Assembly (NCBI RefSeq): GCF_026342835.1
Contig: NZ_JAPEMI010000001.1
Coordinates: 434,001 to 498,000 of the forward strand
Source: Streptomyces sp. NBC_00154
Lineage (GTDB): Bacteria; Actinomycetota; Actinomycetes; Streptomycetales; Streptomycetaceae
DNA length: 64,000 nucleotides
Direction of reading: 5' to 3'
Shown piece by piece: positions 27,788-36,457 of this stretch; the stretch's first letter is position 1, and every line of letters starts with the position of its first letter. The notes beneath the pieces were generated by a model. It was not told where the DNA came from and made no database searches. It worked only from the letters and a program-made list of their open reading frames with translations. The position numbers and the translations under genes are program-made.

Positions 27788-28828
27788 CCCGCCCAGCGCC
27801 GTCGCGAAGGCTCCCGTCTTCTGCTCGACCCCGCTGCACGTGTCGCTCGCCTTCGTGGTGTCCTCGTCGGTGCATTCCCGGTCGCGGAAGGTGGCCCACA
27901 TGGAGAGCGCACCGACGCCGGTCCGCCGGGCGAAGGCGCGCAGAGAGGCGGCGTCGGCGAGGGTGAACGTCTCTCCGGCCATGTCGTTGACACCGAGCAT
28001 CACCGTGATGTGCAGGGCCTGCCAGGCTTCGGAGTCCGACAGACCGAGTACGTCGGTGAGCTGATCGTGGGTGGCTTCGGCGGCCTGCTGCGCATAGTCG
28101 CTCATGTCGCCGTCGTGGGACGTGCTGTAGTTCATGGCCATGATGTTCACCGCGGAGAGGTCGACCTTCTGCTCGGCGGCGTCGCTCAGGAGGTCCGTGC
28201 CGGTGGTCTCCAGGCCGTCCGGCATCACGGGCAGGGTGTACGTGACGTCGAGGTGCCGCTTCTTCTGGAGCAGGCGGAGCGCCTTGTCGCGGAGGGTGAT
28301 CGACGCCCGGTCGGTCAGCGCGTCACCTTCGATGTCGAAGTCGGCCTTGGTGGCGCCCACGGCGTCGAGCACCTGGGCGTAGGCGTCGGCCAGTTCCTCG
28401 GCGCTGTCGCAGGCGAGTGCCAGCTCGGTCCCCGCGGCCCCGCCGAACGAGACCCGGATGTCCGCACCGGTGGCGGTGAGTGCGGCGACGCGTGAGGCCA
28501 CCGCATGGCTGGTGGGCTCGGCGGAGCCACCCCAGAGCGGGGTGCAGGTGTCGTCGTCGGCGACGACAAAGGCGAGGTTGTACGTGTCCGGGGAACCGAC
28601 GGAGTCGGTATCGGCCGCGGTCGTCGCGCTGACGTACGGGGTGTAGGCGGTCGTGGCGGCGGAGGCCGTGGGGCCGCCCGGGCGGGAGTCGCCGCCCTGG
28701 TTCGCCGCCGCGCCCGTCGTACACGCCGAGCAGGCGAGCCCGAGTGCGACGAGTCCGGCCACGACGGCGGTCGCCCGCCTCGCACGCCCCGCCGCGCCCT
28801 TCGGAGAGCCCTTCGGTGAAATGCGCAT
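27785..28828 (-). CDS. Secreted GH18-like (chitinase-family) lipoprotein
   Basis: A 347-residue exported protein. The signal peptide ends in VALGLACSAC, compatible with a lipobox Cys near residue 33 though not a textbook one. A Thr/Ala/Gly linker follows. The remaining domain (about residues 70-345) has YNLAFVVADDD, a VSFGG strand and the GH18 catalytic strand ADFDIEGD, where Glu is the acid/base. It likely binds or hydrolyses chitin or GlcNAc polymers. AGGTG is about 10 bp before ATG 28828. It is divergent from the mat-like polysaccharide operon, which suggests processing of that polymer. That link is inference. Confidence 0.75.
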   Translation of the reverse strand: MRISPKGSPKGAAGRARRATAVVAGLVALGLACSACTTGAAANQGGDSRPGGPTASAATTAYTPYVSATTAADTDSVGSPDTYNLAFVVADDDTCTPLWGGSAEPTSHAVASRVAALTATGADIRVSFGGAAGTELALACDSAEELADAYAQVLDAVGATKADFDIEGDALTDRASITLRDKALRLLQKKRHLDVTYTLPVMPDGLETTGTDLLSDAAEQKVDLSAVNIMAMNYSTSHDGDMSDYAQQAAEATHDQLTDVLGLSDSEAWQALHITVMLGVNDMAGETFTLADAASLRAFARRTGVGALSMWATFRDRECTDEDTTKASDTCSGVEQKTGAFATALGG

Positions 28829-28903
28829 AAAGTTTGCACCTGCTCTCGTGAGAATTGTCCCGAAACAGCAACAATGAAGAACGGGGAACACCGAAAACCT
28901 CTC

Positions 28904-28919
28904 ACACATCGCCATGTGT
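28904..28919. promoter_or_regulatory. ACACAT-CGCC-ATGTGT inverted repeat
   Basis: A perfect 6-bp-arm dyad lies 75-90 bp upstream of the GH18-like start. It is a candidate operator for that gene. Confidence 0.45.
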
Positions 28920-28992
28920 CCGAACCCGGATGTTTTCCCCTCGGGCCCACCGAAGATCCACCCCGGGATTATTCATTCGCCCTCTGGCAAAA

Positions 28993-29019
28993 GGGATATG
29001 ATGATGCATCATATATCCC
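28993..29019. promoter_or_regulatory. 27-bp near-perfect AT-rich palindrome
   Basis: Arms GGGATAT and ATATCCC flank a perfect TGATGCATCA core, with one extra base on the left side. It sits between the divergent GH18-like and mat-like units and is the most striking dyad in the window. It is probably a regulator binding site. Confidence 0.6.
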
Positions 29020-29136
29020 GTACGGAGCCCGGCTCGCGGTCGCGTTCTCAGTTCATCCACAGCCTTCCCGCTTTCTCACAGCGTTCGGCCAGAAACGGCT
29101 CAGACTTCGCACATCGCAGTTCGTCAGCATGCGCAA

Positions 29137-29541
29137 ATGCATTCCGACACCGCCATCGAGAAAAATCCGACCGGACACGGCCGGCGCAAACACGCCGGCC
29201 TGCGCAGGCCCCTGGCCGGCACCGCAGCGCAGGAAGGTCCCGTCTTCGTGGACACCTCCGGGCGCCGGGCCCGGTTGCTCCGCCGTGCGGGTATCGCCCT
29301 GGGCATCGCCTGTGTCGGTTACGCGGCCGTGCTGGGCCTCGCCTTCATGGGCGGCATCTCCATGTCGCCCTCGGAGCTGCTTCCCTTCGACGGCGCGCCC
29401 TCCGCCCAGGGCGGCCCCAACGGGATGACCCCACCGGGAGTCACCGGCGCACCCCCGAGCGGTCCTCCCGCCGACGGGGCGGGCCCGTCGCCCTCGGCAT
29501 CCGTGTCCGTGTCGGTGTCCGCGACCACGGGGACCGGCTGA
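29137..29541 (+). CDS. Small single-pass membrane protein, first gene of mat-like operon
   Basis: A 134-residue protein with one hydrophobic span (about residues 50-72, AGIALGIACVGYAAVLGLAF) after an Arg-rich segment, then a Pro/Gly/Ser-rich outer tail ending in alternating Ser-Val. No family is recognised. GTG 29248, with AGGAAGG ten bases upstream, gives a 97-residue protein still containing the span and may be the true start. It stops 6 bp before the synthase/deacetylase gene, so it is likely an accessory subunit of that polymer machine, by position only. Confidence 0.65.
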   Translation: MHSDTAIEKNPTGHGRRKHAGLRRPLAGTAAQEGPVFVDTSGRRARLLRRAGIALGIACVGYAAVLGLAFMGGISMSPSELLPFDGAPSAQGGPNGMTPPGVTGAPPSGPPADGAGPSPSASVSVSVSATTGTG

Positions 29542-29547
29542 TCCTTG

Positions 29548-31842
29548 ATGAACCGGAATCAGGTACGACCCCAGCGACGGCATGCCACGCCGAGCCGGAT
29601 CGAACGCGTCCGCCGCCAGGCGGTTCCCAAGCCGCGGGTGATCATCGCCCTGCTGCTCCTGCTCGGCCTCGTCTCCGTGATGCTGCTCGACGGCTATCTG
29701 CGGGCCGAGGTCGGAAACGACCAGCGTGTCCGCTCCGACGCGAGCGCGAGCAAGGTGCCCGACAGCGTCCTCGACGGCGGGCCGTTCCTCAGCTTCCAGG
29801 GCGGCACGGCGCGGACCCGGTCCGTACCCGACAAGACGATCGTGCTCACCTTCGACGACGGCCCGGACCCCGAGTGGACCCAGAAGGTGCTCGACATCCT
29901 GGACGACAACGATGTGCCCGGCACGTTCTTCCTGGTCGGCTCGATGGTCTCGCGCTACCCGGATGTGGTGCGCCGGATGGTCGACGACGGCAACGAGGTG
30001 GGCGTCCACACCTTCACCCATGTCGATCTCTCGTACCAGAGCGCGGCCCGCGTCACTCGGGAGATCGCACAGACACAGCTCGCGCTGGCGGGAGCCGCGG
30101 GCATCACGACGACCCTCTTCCGCGCCCCGTACTCGTCGACGAACGACGCGATCGACAACTACAGCTGGCCCGTCTACAAGAAGCTCGGCGCGATGGGGTA
30201 CACCAGTGTCTTCATCGACACGGACAGCGAGGACTGGCAGCAGCCGGGCGTCTCCAAGATCATCAAGTGGGCCACACCGAAGAGCGGAAAGGGCGCCTCG
30301 GTGCTCTTCCACGACGCGGGCGGCAACCGCGCCCAGACCCTCGAAGCGCTGCCCCAGTACATCAAGAAGATGAAGTCGAAGGGCTATACCTTCACCACGG
30401 TCAGCGGCGCCCAGCAACGAGCACAGGGACAGCAGGGACAGGGACAGCAGGCACAAGGGCAGCAGGCACAGGGACAGCAGACGCAGGCGCCGCAGGGCAC
30501 TCCCGGCACCGCGGGCAACACCCTGCAGAGCAACCCGGAGCAGGCCGCGCACCGCACGGCCGACACCGCTACGCTCTGGGAGGGCCGCGCCCTCCTCGGT
30601 GCGGTCGCCGTCGCGGAGTGGACCGTGCCCGGTCTGGCCGCGGTCTTGGCGGTCGTGGGCGTAGCCGTGTTGGGCAGGTTCGCGATGATGCTCGTCCTCG
30701 CACGGCGCCACTACCGGCAACGCAACAGACGCAGGTTCACCTGGGGGCCCTCGGTCACCGAACCGGTCAGCGTGATCGTGCCCGCGTACAACGAGAAGGA
30801 GTGCATCGCCAACACCCTCAACTCCCTGGCCGCCAGCACCCATCCCATCGAGATCGTGGTCGTCGACGACGGCTCGACCGACGGCACCGCCGAGATCGCC
30901 GAGTCCCTGGGGCTGCCGAACGTGCGGGTGATCCGCCAGCCGAACGCGGGCAAGCCCGCCGCGCTCAACAACGGTGTGCGGCACGCGCGTTACGACATCG
31001 TGGTGATGATGGACGGCGACACCGTCTTCGAACCCGACACCGTTCAGCGACTCGTGCAGCCGTTCGGCGACCCGGAGGTCGGTGCGGTCGCCGGCAATGC
31101 CAAGGTCGGCAACCGCACCACCATGATCGGCGCCTGGCAGCACATCGAGTACGTGATGGGCTTCAACCTCGACCGCCGGATGTACGACCTGCTGCGCTGC
31201 ATGCCCACCATCCCGGGCGCGATCGGGGCGTTTCGCCGCGATGCGGTGCTGGAGGTCGGCGGGATGAGCGAGGACACTCTCGCCGAGGACACCGACATCA
31301 CGATCGCGCTGCACCGCGCCGGATGGCGCGTCGTCTACGCTGAGCATGCGCGCGCCTGGACCGAGGCGCCCGCCTCGCTGGGGCAGCTGTGGCGGCAGCG
31401 CTACCGCTGGAGTTACGGCACCATGCAGGCGCTGTGGAAGCACCGGAAATCGGTCACCGACCGGGGGCCGTCCGGTCGCTTCGGCCGGGTCGGGATGCCG
31501 CTGGTGGTCCTCTTCCAGATCGTCACGCCGGTCTTCGCACCGCTCATCGACGTGTTCACGGTCTACGCGATGATCTTTGTGGACTTCAAGGCGTCGCTGC
31601 TCGCCTGGCTGGCGGTGCTGCTTGTCCAACTGGTCTGCGCCGGCTACGCGTTCCGTCTCGACCGCGAGCGGTACCGGTATCTGCTCATGCTGCCGTTGCA
31701 GCAGATCGCGTACCGTCAGCTGATGTATCTGGTGCTGATCCACTCGTGCGTCACCGCCGCGACCGGCGGCCGGCTGCGCTGGCAGAAGCTGAAGCGCACC
31801 GGCGAGGTGGGTACACCGGCCCCCGGCACGGGGGTGCGCTGA
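29548..31842 (+). CDS. matB: Bifunctional polysaccharide deacetylase / family 2 glycosyltransferase (MatB-like)
   Basis: A 764-residue membrane enzyme. It has an N-terminal anchor (about residues 31-49) and a NodB deacetylase domain (about 90-285) with TFDDGP and metal ligands HTFTH. A Gln/Gly linker built of AQGQQ units (about 292-316) and a membrane span (about 345-380) follow. Next comes a processive GT2 domain (about 405-640) with VVDDGSTDG, MMDGDT, EDTDI and QRYRW, then C-terminal spans. This matches MatB, which with MatA makes the PNAG-like glue of Streptomyces pellets. Synthesis and outside de-N-acetylation are thus fused in one chain. ATG 29548 or TTG 29545 may start it. It overlaps the next gene as ATGA. 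Confidence 0.85.
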   Translation: MNRNQVRPQRRHATPSRIERVRRQAVPKPRVIIALLLLLGLVSVMLLDGYLRAEVGNDQRVRSDASASKVPDSVLDGGPFLSFQGGTARTRSVPDKTIVLTFDDGPDPEWTQKVLDILDDNDVPGTFFLVGSMVSRYPDVVRRMVDDGNEVGVHTFTHVDLSYQSAARVTREIAQTQLALAGAAGITTTLFRAPYSSTNDAIDNYSWPVYKKLGAMGYTSVFIDTDSEDWQQPGVSKIIKWATPKSGKGASVLFHDAGGNRAQTLEALPQYIKKMKSKGYTFTTVSGAQQRAQGQQGQGQQAQGQQAQGQQTQAPQGTPGTAGNTLQSNPEQAAHRTADTATLWEGRALLGAVAVAEWTVPGLAAVLAVVGVAVLGRFAMMLVLARRHYRQRNRRRFTWGPSVTEPVSVIVPAYNEKECIANTLNSLAASTHPIEIVVVDDGSTDGTAEIAESLGLPNVRVIRQPNAGKPAALNNGVRHARYDIVVMMDGDTVFEPDTVQRLVQPFGDPEVGAVAGNAKVGNRTTMIGAWQHIEYVMGFNLDRRMYDLLRCMPTIPGAIGAFRRDAVLEVGGMSEDTLAEDTDITIALHRAGWRVVYAEHARAWTEAPASLGQLWRQRYRWSYGTMQALWKHRKSVTDRGPSGRFGRVGMPLVVLFQIVTPVFAPLIDVFTVYAMIFVDFKASLLAWLAVLLVQLVCAGYAFRLDRERYRYLLMLPLQQIAYRQLMYLVLIHSCVTAATGGRLRWQKLKRTGEVGTPAPGTGVR
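30421..30495 (+). repeat. 15-bp in-frame tandem repeat encoding AQGQQ linker
   Basis: Five consecutive 15-bp units are variants of GCACAGGGACAGCAG: the first and fourth identical, the second and third with one or two changes, the fifth diverged. They encode AQGQQ-type repeats between the deacetylase and transferase halves of the MatB-like protein. Unit number can change by slippage without shifting frame. Confidence 0.85.
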
Positions 31843-32948
31843 TGGGAGGCGCACACCGCAAGGGCGGACCGCAGACCGCGGTCCATGCGGAAGAGGCCGC
31901 CGCCGAGCCTGTGGTCCCGGCTGCCCCGAAAGGCGGCCGCGACCGCTACTTCGACGCGCTGCGGGCCTTCGCACTGGTCCGCGTCATCACGTACCACGCG
32001 TTCGAGTGGCCCTGGCTGGGGCTGGTCTTCCCGTCCATGGGCGTGATGTTCGCACTCGCCGGATCGCTCATGGCTCGTTCGCTGGAGCGGCCCGCGCTGC
32101 GCGTCATCCGCGGCCGGCTGCGCAGACTACTGATCCCCCTCTGGGTGTTCGCGCTGGTCATCGGTACGGCGATGCTGCTGCACGGCTGGCTGCCGGGACC
32201 CGATGTCCTGTACTGGGTGCTGCCGGTCGGTGATCCCCCCGGCAATGCGTGGGGCGAGCAGGCGTGGGCGGTGCTCTGGTACCTGCGCACGTATCTGTGG
32301 TTCGTGCTGCTGTCCCCGGTGCTGCTGCGCGCCTTTCGCCTGGCCCCGCTGCCCGTGCTCGCGCTTTCCCTCGTGCCTGTCCTGGCCCTGGAGACCGTGG
32401 GCAGTGTGCCGGACGGTCGCCTCGGCAGTACCCTCAGCGACCTGTCGGTGTTCCTGTTCTGCTGGCTGCTCGGCTTCGCCCACCGCGACGGTGTACTCGA
32501 CCGGATGCGCCCGGCACTCGTCGTCACCGTGGCGCCGGTCCTGCTGGCGGCGGGCGCCTGGTGGGCCTTCCACCACCGGGTCGACGGTTCCTACGATCTC
32601 GACGACATCCCGCTCGCCCAGGCGCTGTGGTCCGCGGGATTCGTGCTCCTGCTGCTCCGCTTCCGGCCCGACTTCGCCGGGCTCGCCCGGCATCGGTTGG
32701 CCGACCGGATCGTGAAGGCCTTCAATGCCCGTGCCGTGACGATCTATCTGTGGCACGAGGTCGCGCTGATGGCGAGCGTCCCGCTGATCGATCTGATGTG
32801 GAACGTTCCCGCGTTCGAACGGGATCTGCCGCTGGACAGCATGTGGTTCCAGTTCACGGTCGCCTGGGTGCTGATCGCGGCGGCCGTGGCCCTCTTCGGC
32901 TGGGTCGAGGACATCGCAGCGAAACGGGGGCCACGACTGCTGCCGTGA
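31842..32948 (+). CDS. matA: Membrane acyltransferase (AT3 family, MatA-like)
   Basis: A 368-residue integral membrane protein with about ten hydrophobic spans. A cytosolic Pro/Ala-rich N-terminus leads into GRDRYFDALRAFALVRVITY, the usual entry to acyltransferase-3 domains with a conserved His in the first span. Late segments (NARAVTIYLWHEVALM) also fit AT3. Members O-acylate extracellular polysaccharides. ATG 31842 shares ATGA with the stop of the synthase gene, indicating translational coupling. By order and type it corresponds to the acyltransferase partner of MatB. It ends 8 bp from the convergent methyltransferase stop. Confidence 0.8.
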   Translation: MGGAHRKGGPQTAVHAEEAAAEPVVPAAPKGGRDRYFDALRAFALVRVITYHAFEWPWLGLVFPSMGVMFALAGSLMARSLERPALRVIRGRLRRLLIPLWVFALVIGTAMLLHGWLPGPDVLYWVLPVGDPPGNAWGEQAWAVLWYLRTYLWFVLLSPVLLRAFRLAPLPVLALSLVPVLALETVGSVPDGRLGSTLSDLSVFLFCWLLGFAHRDGVLDRMRPALVVTVAPVLLAAGAWWAFHHRVDGSYDLDDIPLAQALWSAGFVLLLLRFRPDFAGLARHRLADRIVKAFNARAVTIYLWHEVALMASVPLIDLMWNVPAFERDLPLDSMWFQFTVAWVLIAAAVALFGWVEDIAAKRGPRLLP

Positions 32949-32956
32949 TCCCCGTG

Positions 32957-33676
32957 TCAGCCGCCGGCGAGGACGAACCAGCGGGCGGGCAGGTCGATGC
33001 GGGTGCCGTCGGGCAGGTACTCGGTCTGGGCGAGTGCGGTGTCCCCGGTGGCCAGTGTCGTCATCCCGGCCGCCCGCAGCAGCTCCGGAATTTCCTCCTC
33101 GGTGGCGCCGGCCGGCTTGAGCCCGTGCTCGAAGACCCGCCGCAGTTTCCGGGGCGGTCCGCCCGGCGCCTGGGCGGCCTGCTGGAGCACGGTCCTGGAG
33201 GCGGGGGTCAGCTCGGCGACGAAGGCCCGGCCACGCTCCCCGATCAGCGTCGCGACGGCCCCGGCGACCGCCGCCCGGGCCGGCGGCTCGCTCTGATGGA
33301 TCACCGCCCGCATATAGACGTTGGTGTCGCCGATCCGTTCGTGCAGAGCCCGCACCGCGTCACCGTCGACGAGGTTGAGCTGGGCGAACTCCGCGACGCC
33401 CGCGGTGTCCGCGCGGCGTGCGTGCTCGATGGCCGCGTGCGAGAGGTCCACGCCGATGGCGCGGGCGAAGCAGGTGGCGAGGTAGCGGGTCTGGGTGCCG
33501 TTGCCGCAGCCGAGGTCGACGACGGGCAGCGAGGCGTCGGCGTACGGAAGCAGCAGCTCGCTGTCGGGTACGGAGGTGAGGGACGGGTCCGAGTCCCAGA
33601 TCGCCTCGCCGGGGGCGTCGGAGGTGGCCGACCAGAAGCCTTCCCACGACTCGCGGTAGCCCTGCGACACGTCCAT
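32957..33676 (-). CDS. Class I SAM-dependent methyltransferase
   Basis: A 239-residue cytosolic methyltransferase. SAM-binding motif I VVDLGCGNGTQTRYLA is at about residues 52-67, with the acidic motif II IGVDLSHAAIEHARR after it. The C-terminal half is less conserved, so the acceptor is unknown. GGAG lies 5 bp before ATG 33676; GTG 33703 is an alternative. It is convergent with the mat-like operon with no visible terminator between them. Confidence 0.85.
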   Translation of the reverse strand: MDVSQGYRESWEGFWSATSDAPGEAIWDSDPSLTSVPDSELLLPYADASLPVVDLGCGNGTQTRYLATCFARAIGVDLSHAAIEHARRADTAGVAEFAQLNLVDGDAVRALHERIGDTNVYMRAVIHQSEPPARAAVAGAVATLIGERGRAFVAELTPASRTVLQQAAQAPGGPPRKLRRVFEHGLKPAGATEEEIPELLRAAGMTTLATGDTALAQTEYLPDGTRIDLPARWFVLAGG

Positions 33677-33783
33677 ACGCACTCCCGACTCCGTTGTATC
33701 CACCGCTGCTCAGCAACGGACTACCGCCCGGAGCGTCCCGGGGCAAGGGTGTGCGCATCATCCGTCGTCCGTGGCGGCGTCTT

Positions 33784-36231
33784 TCACCTGGTGTTCGACC
33801 GAGGGCGCGGGAAGCGGGTGAGTGCCTGTTCGAACCAGACGGTCTTGCCCCGTGCCGTGGTGCTCGTCCCCCACTCGCGGGCGAGGCCGCTCACCACCAG
33901 CAGTCCGCGGCCGAACTCGTCGTGGGCGGAGGCGTTGAGGAGCGCGGCCGGGGCCGGTTCGTCGTCGCTGACCTCGCAGAGCAGGGCGCCGGTCCGGACG
34001 AGGCGCAGCCCGATGTGGTGGGTGCGCCCGTGCTTCACGGCGTTGGTGACGAGTTCACTGACCATCAGTTCGGCCGACTCCACCGCCTCCGGCAGTTCCC
34101 AGTCGAGGAGCTTGCCGCGGACCAGCCGCCGGGCGCGGGCCACTTCGCGTGGGTCCAGGGCGAGTTGCCACTCGGCGACGTCGCCGTCCGGGATGCCGTT
34201 CAGCCGGGCCATCAGCAGTGCCACGTCGTCCTTGCGGCCGCCCTTCGGGTTCAGGGCGCGGATGATCGTGTCGCAGGCGTCGTCCATCGAGGCGGCGGGG
34301 TGCGCGGCGGAGGCGCAGAGTGCGGCGAGTCCCGCGCCGATGTCCTGGCCACGCACCTCGACCAGGCCGTCGGTGCACAGAACCAGCCGGTCGCCGGGCC
34401 GCACCTGCACGGTCGCGGTCTCGAAGGCGACACCGCCGACGCCGATGGGCGCACCGGTCGGCAGGTCGAGAAGCTCCGCCCGGCCGTCCTCAGCGCGGAC
34501 CAGCACGGGCGGGATGTGCCCGGCGTTGGCGATCTGGAGCTCGGAGTGGATCGGGTCGTAGACGGCGTAGAGGCAGGTCGCCAGATACTGTTCACCGAGG
34601 CGCTGCGCCAGGTCGTCGAGGTTGCGCAGCAACTGGGCGGGCGGCATCTCCATGGTGGCCATCGTCAGTACGGCGGTGCGCAACTGACCCATCATCGCGG
34701 CCGAGTTGAGTCCGTGCCCCATGACGTCGCCGACGACGAGTGCGGTCCGGGAGCCGGGCAGTTTCACCGAGTCGAACCAGTCGCCGCCGATCCGGCCGAG
34801 CCGGGCGCCGGGCAGGTAGCGGGTGGCGATGTCGCAGCCCGCCATACGCGGTTCCACCTGGGGCAGCATGCTGTCCTGGAGGGTGTCGGCGACATTCTCC
34901 TGGTACGTGTACATGCGGGCGTTGTCGAGTACGAGCCCGGCACGGGCGGCGAGTTCGGCGCCCGTGGTGCGGTCCATGTCGTCGAAGGGCTCACGGCCGG
35001 GACGGCGCATCAGGACCATGAAGCCGAGCACCACGTCACGGGCCTTGAGCGGCACGATGAGCAGCGACCGGTGGGTGATCAGGGGACGCAGGTCGCGCTT
35101 CTCGAACTCGCCCGAGATCCGGTTGCTCATCTCCTCGCCGACGTACGGGATGAGGACCGGCTCACCGGTGACCATGCACTGGAAGAACGGTGTGTGCTCG
35201 GGGAAGGCGATGGACTCGCCGACCGGGACGGTGTCGTCCCAGCGGCCTGGTTCGTCGTTGTGTTCGACCCACACCCGGTGCCAGACGGTGGTGACGTCGG
35301 GCGGCCCGTCCGGGAAGCCCTCACCGGCGAGGACCGCGGCGCGCAGATGCGTACCCGCGAAGTCGGTGAAGCGGGGGACGGCGGCTCTGGTGACCTCGCG
35401 GATGGTGCGTTCGAGATCGAGGGAGGTGCCGATGCGGCCGCTGACCTCGTTGAGGAACTCCAGCCGTTCGCGGACCGCGCCGTATTCGAGGTCGAGTTCG
35501 GGACGCGGCACGGCGCGGGGTGCGTGCGAACCGTCGGCGGTGGCCTCCGGATCCCCGGCCGGACGGCGCGGCGTCCGGCGCGGCACACCCCAGTCGGGAG
35601 TGACCGGGACCCGGTCGCGGTGGCTGAACTCCAGGATCGGATAGCCCAGTTCGAGGACCTGCGAGACGATCCGGGTCGCCTGGTGGACGCTCATGTTGGG
35701 CAGGATCTCGGGGAGCCGGCCGGCCAGGTCCTGATAGCCGGGGAAGTCGGTGTGGAGTGCGAAGCCGGGGGCGATCGTCTCGCTGTCCCGGCTGCCGTTC
35801 GCATCGGCGTCGCGCAACTGCCCGGCGTCCGCGGCAAGTACGAGGAGCCGCTCGGGGCCGGGGCCGACCAGCGGGTAGGCCCACCACAGAACGTCGATCC
35901 GGCCGCGTCGAGGCTCGTCGACCCGGGCCCGTCCCGCCGCCGGATAGGCGACGCTCCCGCTGAGCGAACTGTCGAGTCCGTGGCCGAACCCGGCGTACGT
36001 ACCGTCCGGCCCGGGCTCCCCGTCCTGCCGCAACGCCCCGGAGACCGGCAGGAGTTCACCGGCCGGGCAGCCGATGGCTTCCTCCCTGGCGACGCCGAAG
36101 AGCCGTCTGGCCCCGGTGGACCAGTGCGACACGAGTCCGGCCGCGTCGACGACGACCACGGCGAGCGGCACCCGTCCGGCAGTGGCGTCGCGCGACTGTG
36201 GTGCCCTCTGCGGCGGCACACCGAGGTCCAT
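33784..36231 (-). CDS. PAS-GAF-SpoIIE phosphatase with C-terminal HATPase domain
   Basis: An 815-residue sensor phosphatase/kinase-like switch protein. A PAS domain lies at about residues 18-120, a degenerate PAS-like region to about 250, a GAF domain at about 270-440 and SpoIIE at about 455-675 (GGDWFDS, GDVMGHG, LCTDGLVE, DDVALLM). The anti-sigma type HATPase (about 690-810) has SELVTNAVKHG and EFGRGLLVVSGL. All SpoIIE metal motifs are intact. GGAGCC precedes ATG 36231 by 9 bp. No sigma-factor or STAS gene is adjacent. It is similar in build to the protein at 6002-8452 but only distantly related in the sensor half. Confidence 0.85.
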   Translation of the reverse strand: MDLGVPPQRAPQSRDATAGRVPLAVVVVDAAGLVSHWSTGARRLFGVAREEAIGCPAGELLPVSGALRQDGEPGPDGTYAGFGHGLDSSLSGSVAYPAAGRARVDEPRRGRIDVLWWAYPLVGPGPERLLVLAADAGQLRDADANGSRDSETIAPGFALHTDFPGYQDLAGRLPEILPNMSVHQATRIVSQVLELGYPILEFSHRDRVPVTPDWGVPRRTPRRPAGDPEATADGSHAPRAVPRPELDLEYGAVRERLEFLNEVSGRIGTSLDLERTIREVTRAAVPRFTDFAGTHLRAAVLAGEGFPDGPPDVTTVWHRVWVEHNDEPGRWDDTVPVGESIAFPEHTPFFQCMVTGEPVLIPYVGEEMSNRISGEFEKRDLRPLITHRSLLIVPLKARDVVLGFMVLMRRPGREPFDDMDRTTGAELAARAGLVLDNARMYTYQENVADTLQDSMLPQVEPRMAGCDIATRYLPGARLGRIGGDWFDSVKLPGSRTALVVGDVMGHGLNSAAMMGQLRTAVLTMATMEMPPAQLLRNLDDLAQRLGEQYLATCLYAVYDPIHSELQIANAGHIPPVLVRAEDGRAELLDLPTGAPIGVGGVAFETATVQVRPGDRLVLCTDGLVEVRGQDIGAGLAALCASAAHPAASMDDACDTIIRALNPKGGRKDDVALLMARLNGIPDGDVAEWQLALDPREVARARRLVRGKLLDWELPEAVESAELMVSELVTNAVKHGRTHHIGLRLVRTGALLCEVSDDEPAPAALLNASAHDEFGRGLLVVSGLAREWGTSTTARGKTVWFEQALTRFPRPRSNTR

Positions 36232-36430
36232 GGGTGGAAGGCTCCTTCCCTACCGCAAGGCTCTGCGGCATGTGACTCCACGGTACGGCTCCGGGTCCGG
36301 CCCTCGCCGGTCATCGGCGGAATCGACCCCAGGGGTGGTGCGCCCCGCGCGCCCCGCCGCGCACAACCGGGCAGGCGGGAGGCGCTCGGACAACCGGAAC
36401 CGGAACCGGGTCCTGCCACCAGACCCTGGC

Positions 36431-36448
36431 CCAGGGCCGCGGCCCTGG
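36431..36448. terminator. 18-bp GC palindrome after MFS gene
   Basis: CCAGGGCCGCGGCCCTGG is a perfect palindrome beginning 10 bp past the stop of the minus-strand transporter gene. It probably acts as a terminator hairpin. Confidence 0.5.
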
Positions 36449-36457
36449 CCCTCTCCG

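Larger units (their letters stand above)
28829..29136. other. 308-bp divergent regulatory region between GH18-like and mat-like genes
   Basis: No gene is present. It is among the most AT-rich stretches of the window and carries two strong dyads (28904-28919 and 28993-29019). It should contain the promoters of both divergent units. Confidence 0.6.

Noticed and set aside
29053..31974. A 973-codon minus-strand open frame opposite the mat-like synthase
   Set aside because: It has no recognisable domain, and the plus strand carries a clear NodB-GT2 protein with correct codon bias.
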